This document shows positions 9,293-17,134 of a stretch of DNA of 64,000 nucleotides, piece by piece. Under the pieces are notes generated by a model, which was not told where the DNA came from, searched no databases, and saw only the letters and a program-made list of their open reading frames with translations. Source of the DNA: an uncultured Novosphingobium sp. (GTDB taxonomy: Bacteria > Pseudomonadota > Alphaproteobacteria > Sphingomonadales > Sphingomonadaceae); NCBI GenBank assembly GCA_946886075.1, contig CAMPHR010000015.1, positions 1-64,000 on the forward strand, in the 5' to 3' direction. Positions within the stretch are counted from its first letter, which is position 1. Each line of letters begins with the position of its first letter. The translations under genes were made by a program, and so were the position numbers.

Positions 9293-10051
9293 TTGGGCAA
9301 GGAAGGCCGGCGTCCGGCGGAACGAAAGTTCGGCAGTGAGGAAGGCGGGCTTCGCATTCACCAGGCGATCGCCCGGCAGCTTGGCACCGCGATCGTAGCG
9401 GGACTGCACAAGCCCGGCGATGTTTTCGAAGGCGAGATCGAGGCGGCCGAGCGGCTGCGCGTGTCCCGCACCGCCTATCGGGAAGCGGTGCGCATCCTTG
9501 TCGCCAAGGGCATGCTGGAAAGCCGTCCCAAGGCGGGCACGCGCGTCCTGCCGCGTAGCCGCTGGAATGTGCTGGACCCGGAAATGCTGGCCTGGATGTT
9601 CGCCGGGGAGCCTGACCCGGCGTTCGTCCGCGACCTGTTCGAGCTACGCGGGGTCATTGAACCGGCAGCGGCAGAGCTTGCAGCGCGGCGACGCACCGAG
9701 GCGCAGCTTTCCGCCATGGACCAGGCGCTTGGCGATATGCGCGATCATGGCCTGGTGACGGAAGAAGGACGCGCGGCGGACCAGCGTTTTCACCACGCCA
9801 TCCTCGCTGCCACGCAGAATGACACACTAGCCGCGCTGGCGAGTTCGGTGGGCGCGGCGGTCAGCTGGACGACGACATTCAAGCAGCGCAGGAAATCGCC
9901 CCCGCGCGATCCCTTCGCGGACCATCGGGGGGTGTTCGATGCGATCGCTGCGCGAGATGCGGAAGGCGCGCGATCGGCAATGGCGGAATTGTTGCGGTTG
10001 GCTTTGGCGGACATGGATATCGCGCTGTCGGAGCGGTCAGCGGGCTTTTAG
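9293..10051 (+). CDS. GntR-family (FadR/FCD subfamily) transcriptional regulator
   Basis: Likely effector-responsive regulator of the galactonate genes. The 252-residue protein has an N-terminal winged helix (~20-85: HQAIARQLGTAIVAGLHKPGDVF, LRVSRTAYREAVRILVAKGMLESRPKAGTRV). A C-terminal FCD domain follows, with the metal-binding pattern in LFELRGVIEPAAAELAARR, DQRFHHAIL and DHRGVFDAI. No ATG fits; a TTG at 9293, seven bases after GGGGGA, is the best start. It lies 16 bases after the dehydrogenase stop, so it is probably cotranscribed. FCD regulators commonly bind sugar acids or keto-deoxy intermediates. Confidence 0.87.
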   Translation: MGKEGRRPAERKFGSEEGGLRIHQAIARQLGTAIVAGLHKPGDVFEGEIEAAERLRVSRTAYREAVRILVAKGMLESRPKAGTRVLPRSRWNVLDPEMLAWMFAGEPDPAFVRDLFELRGVIEPAAAELAARRRTEAQLSAMDQALGDMRDHGLVTEEGRAADQRFHHAILAATQNDTLAALASSVGAAVSWTTTFKQRRKSPPRDPFADHRGVFDAIAARDAEGARSAMAELLRLALADMDIALSERSAGF

Positions 10052-10120
10052 TTGGCGCTGCTGGGCGCGCGCGCCGGGGCTTTACGCGTCTGTGTGGATG
10101 TTGAAACCTTAGCAACTTCG

Positions 10121-10196
10121 GTCATCCCAGCGGAAGCTGGGATCTCGGGAGGTGTAGCGCCAGCTCGCCTGAGATCCCAGCTTTCGCTGGGATGAC
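10121..10196. repeat. Type B inverted repeat, copy 1
   Basis: A 76-base element with arms GTCATCCCAGCGGAAGCTGG and CCAGCTTTCGCTGGGATGAC around a ~30-base centre. It lies between the convergent GntR and histidine-kinase genes, where it could act as a bidirectional transcript end. Other copies are at 35947 and 57324. Confidence 0.88.
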
Positions 10197-10233
10197 GGCA
10201 GAAATAAGTTGGACTTTGCCAGCACAGGGTGGA

Positions 10234-12930
10234 TCAGCCCTGATCCAGCAATTCCCGAAGGCGGCTTGCCAGTTCCTGATGGGTGAAGGGCTTGGCCAGC
10301 AGGGAGATGCCCGGGTCAAGCTTTCCGTCGCGCAGGAAACCGTCGCGCGTATAGCCGCTGGTGTAGAGGATCTTGAGCTCCGGCCGAAGCGCGCGGGCCT
10401 TTTCGCTGAGCTCCTTGCCCGACATTCCGGGCATGACGACATCGGTGAACAGCAGGTCGATGGGCTGGTCGCCGGATTCGATCAGGGCGAGCGCGGCGCG
10501 GCCATCGGCTGCTTCCAGCGCCTGATAGCCAAGCTCCCGCAGGATTTCGACCGAATAGGCGCGCACGCCGTCGTCATCTTCGACCACCAGGATGGTTTCA
10601 CCATGTGCCGACAGGTCATGGGCAGCCGCCCTTTCATCTTGGGGGCCGTCCGCATCACCCGTGAAGCGTGGCAGGTAGATTTTGACCGTAGTGCCCTGCC
10701 CCTGTTCCGACAGCACTTCGACATGGCCGCCCGACTGCTTGACGAAGCCATAGACCTGGCTGAGGCCAAGGCCAGTGCCCCGGCCGGTTTCCTTGGTGGT
10801 AAAGAAGGGTTCGAAGATGCGCGAAAGCACCGGTGGGGCCATGCCGGTCCCCGTGTCGCTGACCGACACCATGACATAATTGCCGGGGGTCACGTCCCCG
10901 CAGGCAGCGGCATAACCACTGTCCAGATGGGCGTTCGCAGTTTCGATCGTCAGCGTCCCGCCGTCGGCCATGGCGTCGCGGGCGTTGACCGCAAGGTTGA
11001 GCAGCGCGCTTTCGATCTGGTTCGGGTCGGCCTCCACTGGCCACAAATTGGGACCGATCACTGTCTTGAGCTGGATGAGTTCGCCCAGCGCGCGCTTCAG
11101 GAGATCGGACAATCCCTCTACCACCCGGTCGAGGTGCAAGGGCTTTGGCGATAAGGGTTGGCGCCGGGAAAAGGCCAGCAGGCGCTGGGTCAGCGAAGCG
11201 GCGCGTTCGGCCCCCTGCCGCGCATTGCCGATCGCGCGGCTGACCTTTGCCGGGTCCGATCCTTTTTCCAGATTGCGCTCAGCGAGTTCGATATTGCCGT
11301 TGATGACGGTCAGCAGATTGTTGAAGTCATGCGCGATGCCGCCCGTGAGTTGCCCCACCGCCTCCATCTTCTGCGCCTGACGCAACTGTTCTTCGACAGC
11401 CCGCTTTTCCGTGAGATCGCGCGTGACCTTGGCAAAGCCGATCAGGCGGCCCTGATGGTCGTGGATCGCATCGACGATGATATTCGCCCAGAATTGCGAA
11501 CCATCCTTGCGCACGCGCCAGCCTTCGGCTTCGAACCGCCCGGCTGTGGACGCGACCTGCAGCGTACGCGCGGGCATGCCTGCGTCCCGATCCGCGTCGG
11601 TGTAGAAACAGGAGAAATGCCGCCCGACGATTTCATAGGCCAGATAGCCCTTGATCCGTTCCGCCCCGGCATTCCAGTTGGTGATGGTGCCGTCGGCATC
11701 CAGCATGCACATGGCGTAATCCGTGACGCCCTGCACCAGCAGGCCAAAGCGCCGTTCGCTTTGTTCCAGTTCGCGGAAGGCGGCCTGGATCTGCTCGGTA
11801 CGCTGTTCGATCCGCTGTTCGAGCGTGGCGTTGAGCTGGCGCAATTCGCCCTCCGCCACGGTGCGGGCGGCGATTTCCCGCTGCGCCTTGTGGTGGAGGC
11901 GTGAATTGTCGATGGCGATCGAGGCATGCCCGGCGACGCCCGCCATGATCTTTTCATGTTCGGCGGTGAAGCGGCCCGGCAGATGATGGCCGAAGAAGAG
12001 CCCGCCCTGAACCTCTCCGCTCTGGGATATGACGGGCACGGCGAGGTAACTGGTAACGGGCAGGTGCCCCGGCGGCATGCCCTTGTGCGGGACATTATGC
12101 CCATAGCGGGCATCCTGCTTGATGTCGTCGGACCGCACGATCCCCTCCCCCATGAAGGTGGGCGCGAAGACCGCCGTGTTGCGCGGCATCGGGAAGCCTG
12201 CAAACGCCTCACGCGGGACGCCGGAGAGGCTGTAGAGCATGTAGCTCTCACCATCCTGGTCGATCAGATTATAGAAGAAGGCGCCAAATTCCGCGCCGGT
12301 GAGTTCGACGGCGGCGTCGGTGATCGTCTGGACGACATGGTCGAGATTCGGTTCGGCCGCGACCGTCGCGCCGATGCGGTTGACGATTTCGAACGATGCC
12401 TGCAGCGAGACATTGCGAACGGCCGCGCCGACCAGACGGGCTAACTGGCCGAGCAGGTCGATCGAAAAATCATCCGGTCCGTCCTTTCGTGCCCAATAGG
12501 CGCCGATCGCCATCGGCTGCGATCCGGTTTCGACCGGGGTCATCACCATGCTGCGCACGAAGGTGGATTGGTAAAGATGATGCGGGACACGGGCGTCGGC
12601 GAAGATGTCGGGGATGACGGCCGCTTCCCCATGCTGCATTACCCAGCCTGACACGCAGGCCGATTGCGGGAACCTCTGCCCGGCCCATAATGGCTCGATC
12701 GCGTCTTCGGCGACATAAAGGCAATCATCGCCCTCTGCCCTGACGAAAGTGATGCCCTGCGCCCCGGCGATGACGCGCGCCGCCGTGCGCACGACCTCAA
12801 CGACATCGTCGAGCGATCGGGCGTTCGCCAGCCTCTCCGCTGCTGCGAACAACGGCGTCCATCGTTGGGACGCCTCATGGGCGGGCAGCAACATGTCCAA
12901 TCGGGCGGCCTCGGCAAAATAATGAGGCAT
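10234..12930 (-). CDS. Hybrid sensor histidine kinase, GAF-GAF-PAS-HisKA-HATPase-REC
   Basis: Soluble hybrid kinase of 898 residues. Two GAF-type sensor domains (~28-175 and ~185-345) are followed by a coiled coil (~350-390) and a PAS domain (~393-510, DADGTITNWNAGAERIKGYLAYEIVG). HisKA carries His534 in GQLTGGIAHDFNNLL. The ATPase domain has N647, DTGTGM and GRGTGLGL. The C-terminal receiver has Asp830 in LLFTDVVMPGMSG. It starts after AAGGCG. The kinase/receiver core closely resembles that of the kinase at 2647-4686. It sits with pcm inside the sugar-catabolic island but faces the opposite way and shows no direct link to it. The ligand is unknown; no phytochrome Cys/His signature was recognised. 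Confidence 0.92.
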   Translation of the reverse strand: MPHYFAEAARLDMLLPAHEASQRWTPLFAAAERLANARSLDDVVEVVRTAARVIAGAQGITFVRAEGDDCLYVAEDAIEPLWAGQRFPQSACVSGWVMQHGEAAVIPDIFADARVPHHLYQSTFVRSMVMTPVETGSQPMAIGAYWARKDGPDDFSIDLLGQLARLVGAAVRNVSLQASFEIVNRIGATVAAEPNLDHVVQTITDAAVELTGAEFGAFFYNLIDQDGESYMLYSLSGVPREAFAGFPMPRNTAVFAPTFMGEGIVRSDDIKQDARYGHNVPHKGMPPGHLPVTSYLAVPVISQSGEVQGGLFFGHHLPGRFTAEHEKIMAGVAGHASIAIDNSRLHHKAQREIAARTVAEGELRQLNATLEQRIEQRTEQIQAAFRELEQSERRFGLLVQGVTDYAMCMLDADGTITNWNAGAERIKGYLAYEIVGRHFSCFYTDADRDAGMPARTLQVASTAGRFEAEGWRVRKDGSQFWANIIVDAIHDHQGRLIGFAKVTRDLTEKRAVEEQLRQAQKMEAVGQLTGGIAHDFNNLLTVINGNIELAERNLEKGSDPAKVSRAIGNARQGAERAASLTQRLLAFSRRQPLSPKPLHLDRVVEGLSDLLKRALGELIQLKTVIGPNLWPVEADPNQIESALLNLAVNARDAMADGGTLTIETANAHLDSGYAAACGDVTPGNYVMVSVSDTGTGMAPPVLSRIFEPFFTTKETGRGTGLGLSQVYGFVKQSGGHVEVLSEQGQGTTVKIYLPRFTGDADGPQDERAAAHDLSAHGETILVVEDDDGVRAYSVEILRELGYQALEAADGRAALALIESGDQPIDLLFTDVVMPGMSGKELSEKARALRPELKILYTSGYTRDGFLRDGKLDPGISLLAKPFTHQELASRLRELLDQG

Positions 12931-13098
12931 TGTAACGCCTTGTTATTGAACCGCCAACCACTCACCGGCGCGGAAGTTGGTTAAACGAGATTAAGGATAA
13001 GAGCGATAAAAACGGCGCGTGGACAGCGCCGAAGGGCTATGATTTTCATGGCACGGCCAAGTCGAGTCGCTGGCTCGTCCAAGCGGTCAGGAGGCAGC

Positions 13099-13767
13099 AT
13101 GGCGGATTGCGAACGCCTGCGCCAGATGATGGTGGAGCGGCAGATCATCCGCCGCGGCGTCGGTGATCCCCGGCTATGGGACGCCATGCGCCGGGTCCCG
13201 CGCGAGCGCTTCGTGCCGGATGATCTGCAAAGCTTTGCTTATGAGGACAGGCCCCTGCCCGTCGAGGCGGGCCAGACCATCTCGCAGCCCTACATCGTCG
13301 CGCGGATGATCGCGGCAGCGGCGATCGGGCCGCAGGACCGGGTGCTGGAAGTCGGCGCGGGCTCTGGTTACGCCGCGGCGGTGATGAGCCGCCTTGCCGC
13401 CCATGTCTTCGCCGTCGAGCGCATCGCCGAACTGGCGGCGCTGGCGGAAGGGCGGATCAGCGCGCTTGGCTATGCCAATGTATCGATCAGCATCGGGGAT
13501 GGGACGGTCGGATGGCGGGAGGAAGCGCCCTTCGATGCCATATTGGTCGCGGCTGGCGGTCCCGGCGTGCCGCCGCCGCTGCGCGAACAGCTGGCGATCG
13601 GCGGACGATTGGTGATGCCTGTGGGGGATGGCGGTGAACAGCAGCTGGTGCGCATCATCCGCAAGGGCGAAGAGGATTTCGACGTGACAGTGCTGGAGCC
13701 CGTGCGGTTCGTCCCGCTGATCGGCGCGCATGGCTGGAATGACGGGACCACAGCTTCCAAGCCGTGA
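13099..13767 (+). CDS. pcm: Protein-L-isoaspartate O-methyltransferase
   Basis: Repair enzyme that methylates isoaspartyl residues in aged proteins using S-adenosylmethionine. The 222-residue protein shows MVERQIIRRGVGDPRLWDAMRRVPRERFVP, the substrate-binding GQTISQPYIVARM, the SAM motif VLEVGAGSGYAAAVMS, and GGRLVMPVGD. Start at ATG 13099; the frame opens earlier (13039) but those residues are not family-like. It is a single gene, ended by the hairpin at 13773-13823. Confidence 0.93.
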   Translation: MADCERLRQMMVERQIIRRGVGDPRLWDAMRRVPRERFVPDDLQSFAYEDRPLPVEAGQTISQPYIVARMIAAAAIGPQDRVLEVGAGSGYAAAVMSRLAAHVFAVERIAELAALAEGRISALGYANVSISIGDGTVGWREEAPFDAILVAAGGPGVPPPLREQLAIGGRLVMPVGDGGEQQLVRIIRKGEEDFDVTVLEPVRFVPLIGAHGWNDGTTASKP

Positions 13768-13772
13768 AAGCG

Positions 13773-13823
13773 CATCCCGGACAACCACATGCTTGTGCAG
13801 TTAGCCTGCAGCTGTCCGGGATG
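13773..13823. repeat. Inverted repeat / hairpin after pcm
   Basis: An 11-bp stem CATCCCGGACA/TGTCCGGGATG with a 29-base loop starts six bases after the pcm stop. It resembles the type B repeat in organisation but has a different arm sequence. No T-run follows. Confidence 0.6.
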
Positions 13824-14026
13824 ACCTCATTGCCATTCAGGGATGACAACGCTGTCTTCTTTAAAGGCTCGCGCGGCTAGATCAAGCCCCTTTTTAGGGG
13901 GTGGGTGAAAAAGCAGGTCTCTCCGCTCCGCATGGCACCGGCCTTGTTTTGCCTGCCCTTTCCATGCCAATGCGGTGGCGATGACATGGAATCTACACGA
14001 CGGAACGGGTGCGAGCAGGGGCTTTT
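13824..14026. other. Non-coding region upstream of the LacI-type gene
   Basis: About 200 bases without a credible ORF. It contains a short self-complementary stretch CCCCTTTTTAGGGG near 13890. A small inverted repeat GCCA-N6-TGGC (13966-13979) lies 48 bases before the regulator start and might be an autoregulatory operator. I could not identify a convincing -35/-10 pair. Confidence 0.3.
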
Positions 14027-15016
14027 ATGGCCAGCATCCATGACGTAGCCGCGCTGGCGGGCGTTTCGATCAAGACCGTGTCGCGGGTCGTCAACAAGGC
14101 GCCCAATGTCAGCGAACAGCTGCGTGAGCGGGTGACTGCGGCGATAGGGCAGCTCGACTATCGCCCGAACCAGTCGGCGCGGCGGCTGGCGGGCGGGCGG
14201 TCCTTCATGATCGCCTTTCTCTACAACAACCCGGTGGCGAGCTACATCAGCGGCATTCAGGCCGGTGCGGTCAGCCGCTGCCGGGAGCTGGGCTATCATC
14301 TGGTTGTCGAGCTGATCCCGCTCGCGGGTGAGGAGCGGTTCGACATATTGGAGGGGCTGGCCGCCGCGCTGCGCCCCGATGGCGTGTTTCTCGCGCCGCC
14401 GCTGTCCGACGATCCCGCCGTGCTGGAATGGCTGGCAACCAAAAAGCTGCCCTGCGCGCGGATCGCGGGCCCGAATGGCGCTCAGAGCCTCAATATCGTT
14501 ACGCCTGAATGGGAGGCTGGGCGGATGGTGGCCGATCATCTGATCGCGCTCGGACATCGGCGGATCGGCGTCATCACGCCGCCGCCTGCCCACGAGGCGG
14601 CGACGCACCGGGTCGATGGCTTCCGTGAGGGACTGGCGGCGGCAGAGCTAGGGCAAGAGGCGGCGATGTTCGTCGAGGGCGGGTTCGACTATTCATCGGG
14701 GATGGCGGCAGGCGAGTTGCTGTTGGGATTGGCGCAGCCGCCGACGGCGATCTTCGCGACCAATGACGACATGGCGCTCGGCGTGCTGCAACTGGCGCGG
14801 CAGCGGGGGCTGAAAGTGCCTGATGATCTGTCGGTGGTCGGGTTCGACGACACGCCTGCCAGCGCGACCGCATGGCCGCCGCTGACGACAGTGCGGCAGC
14901 CGTTGGCGCAGATGGGGGGGGCCGTCATCGACGCGTTGATCAACCGCCCCACCAAACCCCCACAGTTCGATTTCGAGCTGGTGCGGCGGGAAAGTTCCGC
15001 GCCGCCCGCCGCCTAA
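14027..15016 (+). CDS. LacI-family transcriptional regulator
   Basis: DNA-binding repressor of 329 residues. An N-terminal HTH (SIHDVAALAGVSIKTVSRVVN) and hinge (YRPNQSARRLAGG) are followed by a periplasmic-binding-protein-like effector domain (from ~60). That domain includes GHRRIGVITPP, PTAIFATNDDMALGVLQLARQRG and the closing VVGFDDTPAS. The ATG at 14027 places the HTH at residue 3, as is typical. The 3' end overlaps the convergent lactonase stop by four bases. Its position beside the lactonase-galM-permease half of the pathway makes it a candidate regulator of sugar uptake and oxidation. Its ligand is not predictable. Confidence 0.9.
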   Translation: MASIHDVAALAGVSIKTVSRVVNKAPNVSEQLRERVTAAIGQLDYRPNQSARRLAGGRSFMIAFLYNNPVASYISGIQAGAVSRCRELGYHLVVELIPLAGEERFDILEGLAAALRPDGVFLAPPLSDDPAVLEWLATKKLPCARIAGPNGAQSLNIVTPEWEAGRMVADHLIALGHRRIGVITPPPAHEAATHRVDGFREGLAAAELGQEAAMFVEGGFDYSSGMAAGELLLGLAQPPTAIFATNDDMALGVLQLARQRGLKVPDDLSVVGFDDTPASATAWPPLTTVRQPLAQMGGAVIDALINRPTKPPQFDFELVRRESSAPPAA

Positions 15017-15870
15017 CCCGCGAAGAGCGGCGTCGGCAGGCCCTTCACGCCCGCATCGACCTCAAACAAACCGCCATCATATTCGCTGTCGGGCAGTCCA
15101 ACAGCGGCCGAGCTCACGAACATGCGATTGAGCCCCGCGCCTGCAAAGCAGATGTTCGTCACCTGCTGCGCTGGCAAGGGGATGGCACGATCGAGTTTGC
15201 CCTCAGGCGTAAAGCGGCTGACACGGCTGCCGCCCCAATGCGCGATCCAGAGATGGCCATCCGCGTCCACCGTCATGCCGTCGGGATAGCCGTCCGCGTC
15301 GCCGAACTGAATGAAGACTTCCCGGTGCGAAAGACCGCCGCCCTCGGTGCGGGCGAAGCGGAACACAGTCTGGCGCGCGCTGTCGGTATGGTAGAGCCAG
15401 TTGCCGCAGGGCGAAAATGCGGGCCCGTTGGGCACCCGATAGCCGCGGTCCATCTGAATCCAGCGGCCGTCCGGGTCAAGCCGGTAGAAGGCGCCGCTAT
15501 CCTCCTGCTCCGCCATGTCCATCGTGCCGCACCAGATGCGCCCGTCCGCATCCGCTTTGCCATCGTTCATGCGGTTGCCGGGCAGATGCTGCTCGGGATC
15601 ACCGAACGGCTCGATCGCGAGCGGATCGAGCGTAAGCCGCGCGAAGCCGCTCTGAAGGCCAGTGATGAAGCCGCCCGCCTGCCGTTCCGCGACCCAGCCG
15701 ATCGGTTCCGGCATCGCCCAACGATCGATGCTGCCATCCGCCAGCGACAGGCGATTGAGCGCGGGCGCGATGATGTCGGTCCAATAGACCGCATTGTCGC
15801 GGGCAGACCATAGCGTGCCCTCGCCCAGCTTGTCGCGCAGGTCGCGCTTGATAAGTTGCCATTGCGCCAT
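15013..15870 (-). CDS. SMP-30/gluconolactonase-family sugar lactonase
   Basis: Six-bladed propeller metalloenzyme expected to open the galactono- or arabinono-lactone made by the 1-dehydrogenase. The 285-residue protein shows GEGTLWSARDNAVYWTDI, the metal and substrate loop LPGNRMNDGKADADGRIWCGTMD, YRVPNGPAFSPCGNWLYHTDS, and DGYPDGMTVDADGHLWIAHWGG. No signal peptide, so cytoplasmic. It starts three bases after the galM stop, forming a leftward galM-lactonase operon. Substrate inferred from context only. Confidence 0.9.
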   Translation of the reverse strand: MAQWQLIKRDLRDKLGEGTLWSARDNAVYWTDIIAPALNRLSLADGSIDRWAMPEPIGWVAERQAGGFITGLQSGFARLTLDPLAIEPFGDPEQHLPGNRMNDGKADADGRIWCGTMDMAEQEDSGAFYRLDPDGRWIQMDRGYRVPNGPAFSPCGNWLYHTDSARQTVFRFARTEGGGLSHREVFIQFGDADGYPDGMTVDADGHLWIAHWGGSRVSRFTPEGKLDRAIPLPAQQVTNICFAGAGLNRMFVSSAAVGLPDSEYDGGLFEVDAGVKGLPTPLFAG

Positions 15871-15873
15871 GGG

Positions 15874-17031
15874 TCAGCGCTTTACCGAAAGGCGATAGAT
15901 CATGACGCGGCGATAGGGCTTGCCGGGATCGACCCGGGCCGACGGGAAATTCGGGTGATTAGGCGCATTGGGGAAATTCTGCGGCTCAAGCGCGAAGCCG
16001 TCGCCCATGCGGTAAAGATGATCATGTTTGCCAAGAAATGTCCCATCCAGAAAATTGCCGGAATAAAATTGCAGCCCGGGCTCAGTCGTCAGTACTTCGA
16101 GCACGCGCCCTGAACCGGGGTCTTCCAGGCGCGCGGCGAGTTCGGGCTCTGCCGTCCGCCCCTTGTCCAGCGCCCAATTATGATCATAGCCGCGACCGAA
16201 CCGGATTTGCTGATCCGCGCCGACACGCACGGCCTCATCCACGCGCCGCGGGACACGGAAGTCGAAGGGCGTGCCCGCGACTGGCCTGATCTCGCCCGTC
16301 GGGATAAGGCCCGCATCGACCGGTGTGTAGGCTTTGGCGGCTATGGTCAGCAGATGACCAAGGGCGCCGCCCGGCGCCCCCTCCCCCGCCAGATTGAAGA
16401 CAGCGTGATTGGTGAGGTTGACGATGGTCGGCTTGCTCGCCGTCGCCTCGAAACTGATGGTGAGGCCGCCGCTTTCATCAAGCGCATAGCTGATACGGGT
16501 ATCAAGCGTGCCGGGATAACCCGCCTCGCCATCCGGGCTGCTGTAGGAGAGGACGACCTCGGCGCGTGGTCCGCTGCGGACGGACAGGACCTTCCACAGC
16601 TGCTTGTCGAACCCCTGGCCTCCGCCGTGAAGCGTATTGCCCTTGTCATTGAGCGGCAGTTGGTAGGCCTGGCCATCCAGGGTGAACTGGCCGCGGCCGA
16701 TGCGGTTGGCATAGCGGCCGACCGTGCCGCCGAAGAAATCAGGCCGCGCGAGATAGTCGGCAAGCTCGTCATAGCCGAGCAATATGTCCGCCTGCCTGCC
16801 ATCGCGATCGGGGCCGGAAAGCGATTGCAATGTCGCGCCATAGGTCAGGATGCGAGCCGAAACGCCCTGCCCATTGGAAAGAGTGATCGCTTCGACCGCC
16901 CTGCCGTCAGGAAGATGGCCTGCAGCGGCGCGACTGGCCTCGGCCGCATGTGCTGACGCGCTTGCCATCAGAAGTGCGCAATAATAGGACGATGATGTTC
17001 GAAAAGCATGGCTGATCCAGCCCCTCTGCAT
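15874..17031 (-). CDS. galM: Aldose 1-epimerase (mutarotase), secreted
   Basis: Interconverts alpha and beta anomers of galactose and similar sugars. The 385-residue protein has an N-terminal signal peptide (hydrophobic YYCALLMASASAHA, cleavage near residue 28), so it should act in the periplasm. GalM signatures: GRYANRIGRGQFTLDG, the catalytic-His region NDKGNTLHGG, and NLTNHAVFNLAGEG. Start at ATG 17031, preceded by AGGGGG; upstream in-frame residues are not a signal peptide. First gene of a leftward operon with the lactonase and divergent from the permease. Confidence 0.92.
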   Translation of the reverse strand: MQRGWISHAFRTSSSYYCALLMASASAHAAEASRAAAGHLPDGRAVEAITLSNGQGVSARILTYGATLQSLSGPDRDGRQADILLGYDELADYLARPDFFGGTVGRYANRIGRGQFTLDGQAYQLPLNDKGNTLHGGGQGFDKQLWKVLSVRSGPRAEVVLSYSSPDGEAGYPGTLDTRISYALDESGGLTISFEATASKPTIVNLTNHAVFNLAGEGAPGGALGHLLTIAAKAYTPVDAGLIPTGEIRPVAGTPFDFRVPRRVDEAVRVGADQQIRFGRGYDHNWALDKGRTAEPELAARLEDPGSGRVLEVLTTEPGLQFYSGNFLDGTFLGKHDHLYRMGDGFALEPQNFPNAPNHPNFPSARVDPGKPYRRVMIYRLSVKR

Positions 17032-17056
17032 ACGATCCCCCTGCCGCCGGGGTGTA

Positions 17057-17083
17057 TTGACGCCCGACGGGCAGCTATATACT
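17057..17083 (+). promoter_or_regulatory. Weak candidate promoter of the sugar permease
   Basis: TTGACG (17057-17062) and TATACT (17078-17083) lie on the plus strand 15 bases apart, shorter than the optimal 17. The -10 overlaps the candidate operator at 17077-17092, as expected for repressor control. Confidence 0.3.
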
Positions 17084-17092
17084 CGGACAAAT
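17077..17092. promoter_or_regulatory. Candidate operator, second site
   Basis: ATATACTCGGACAAAT in the galM/permease divergent region, 14 of 16 identical to the inverted-orientation site at 6456-6471. Similarity continues loosely in flanking bases (AAGCAG shortly after both). It probably binds one regulator that coordinates the two halves of the pathway. Confidence 0.55.
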
Positions 17093-17134
17093 GGAAGCAG
17101 CACAAGCCTGTTGCCCCCCTGTTGGAGAAGATGA

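Noticed and set aside
12981..12994. TTAA-N6-TTAA resembling a CtrA box between the second kinase and pcm
   Set aside because: CtrA sites need seven bases between the halves; this one has six, and no supporting second site was seen.
12999..13030. TAAA followed by GCCGAA as a sigma28 promoter of pcm
   Set aside because: Spacer is 17 rather than 15 bases and pcm has no flagellar context.
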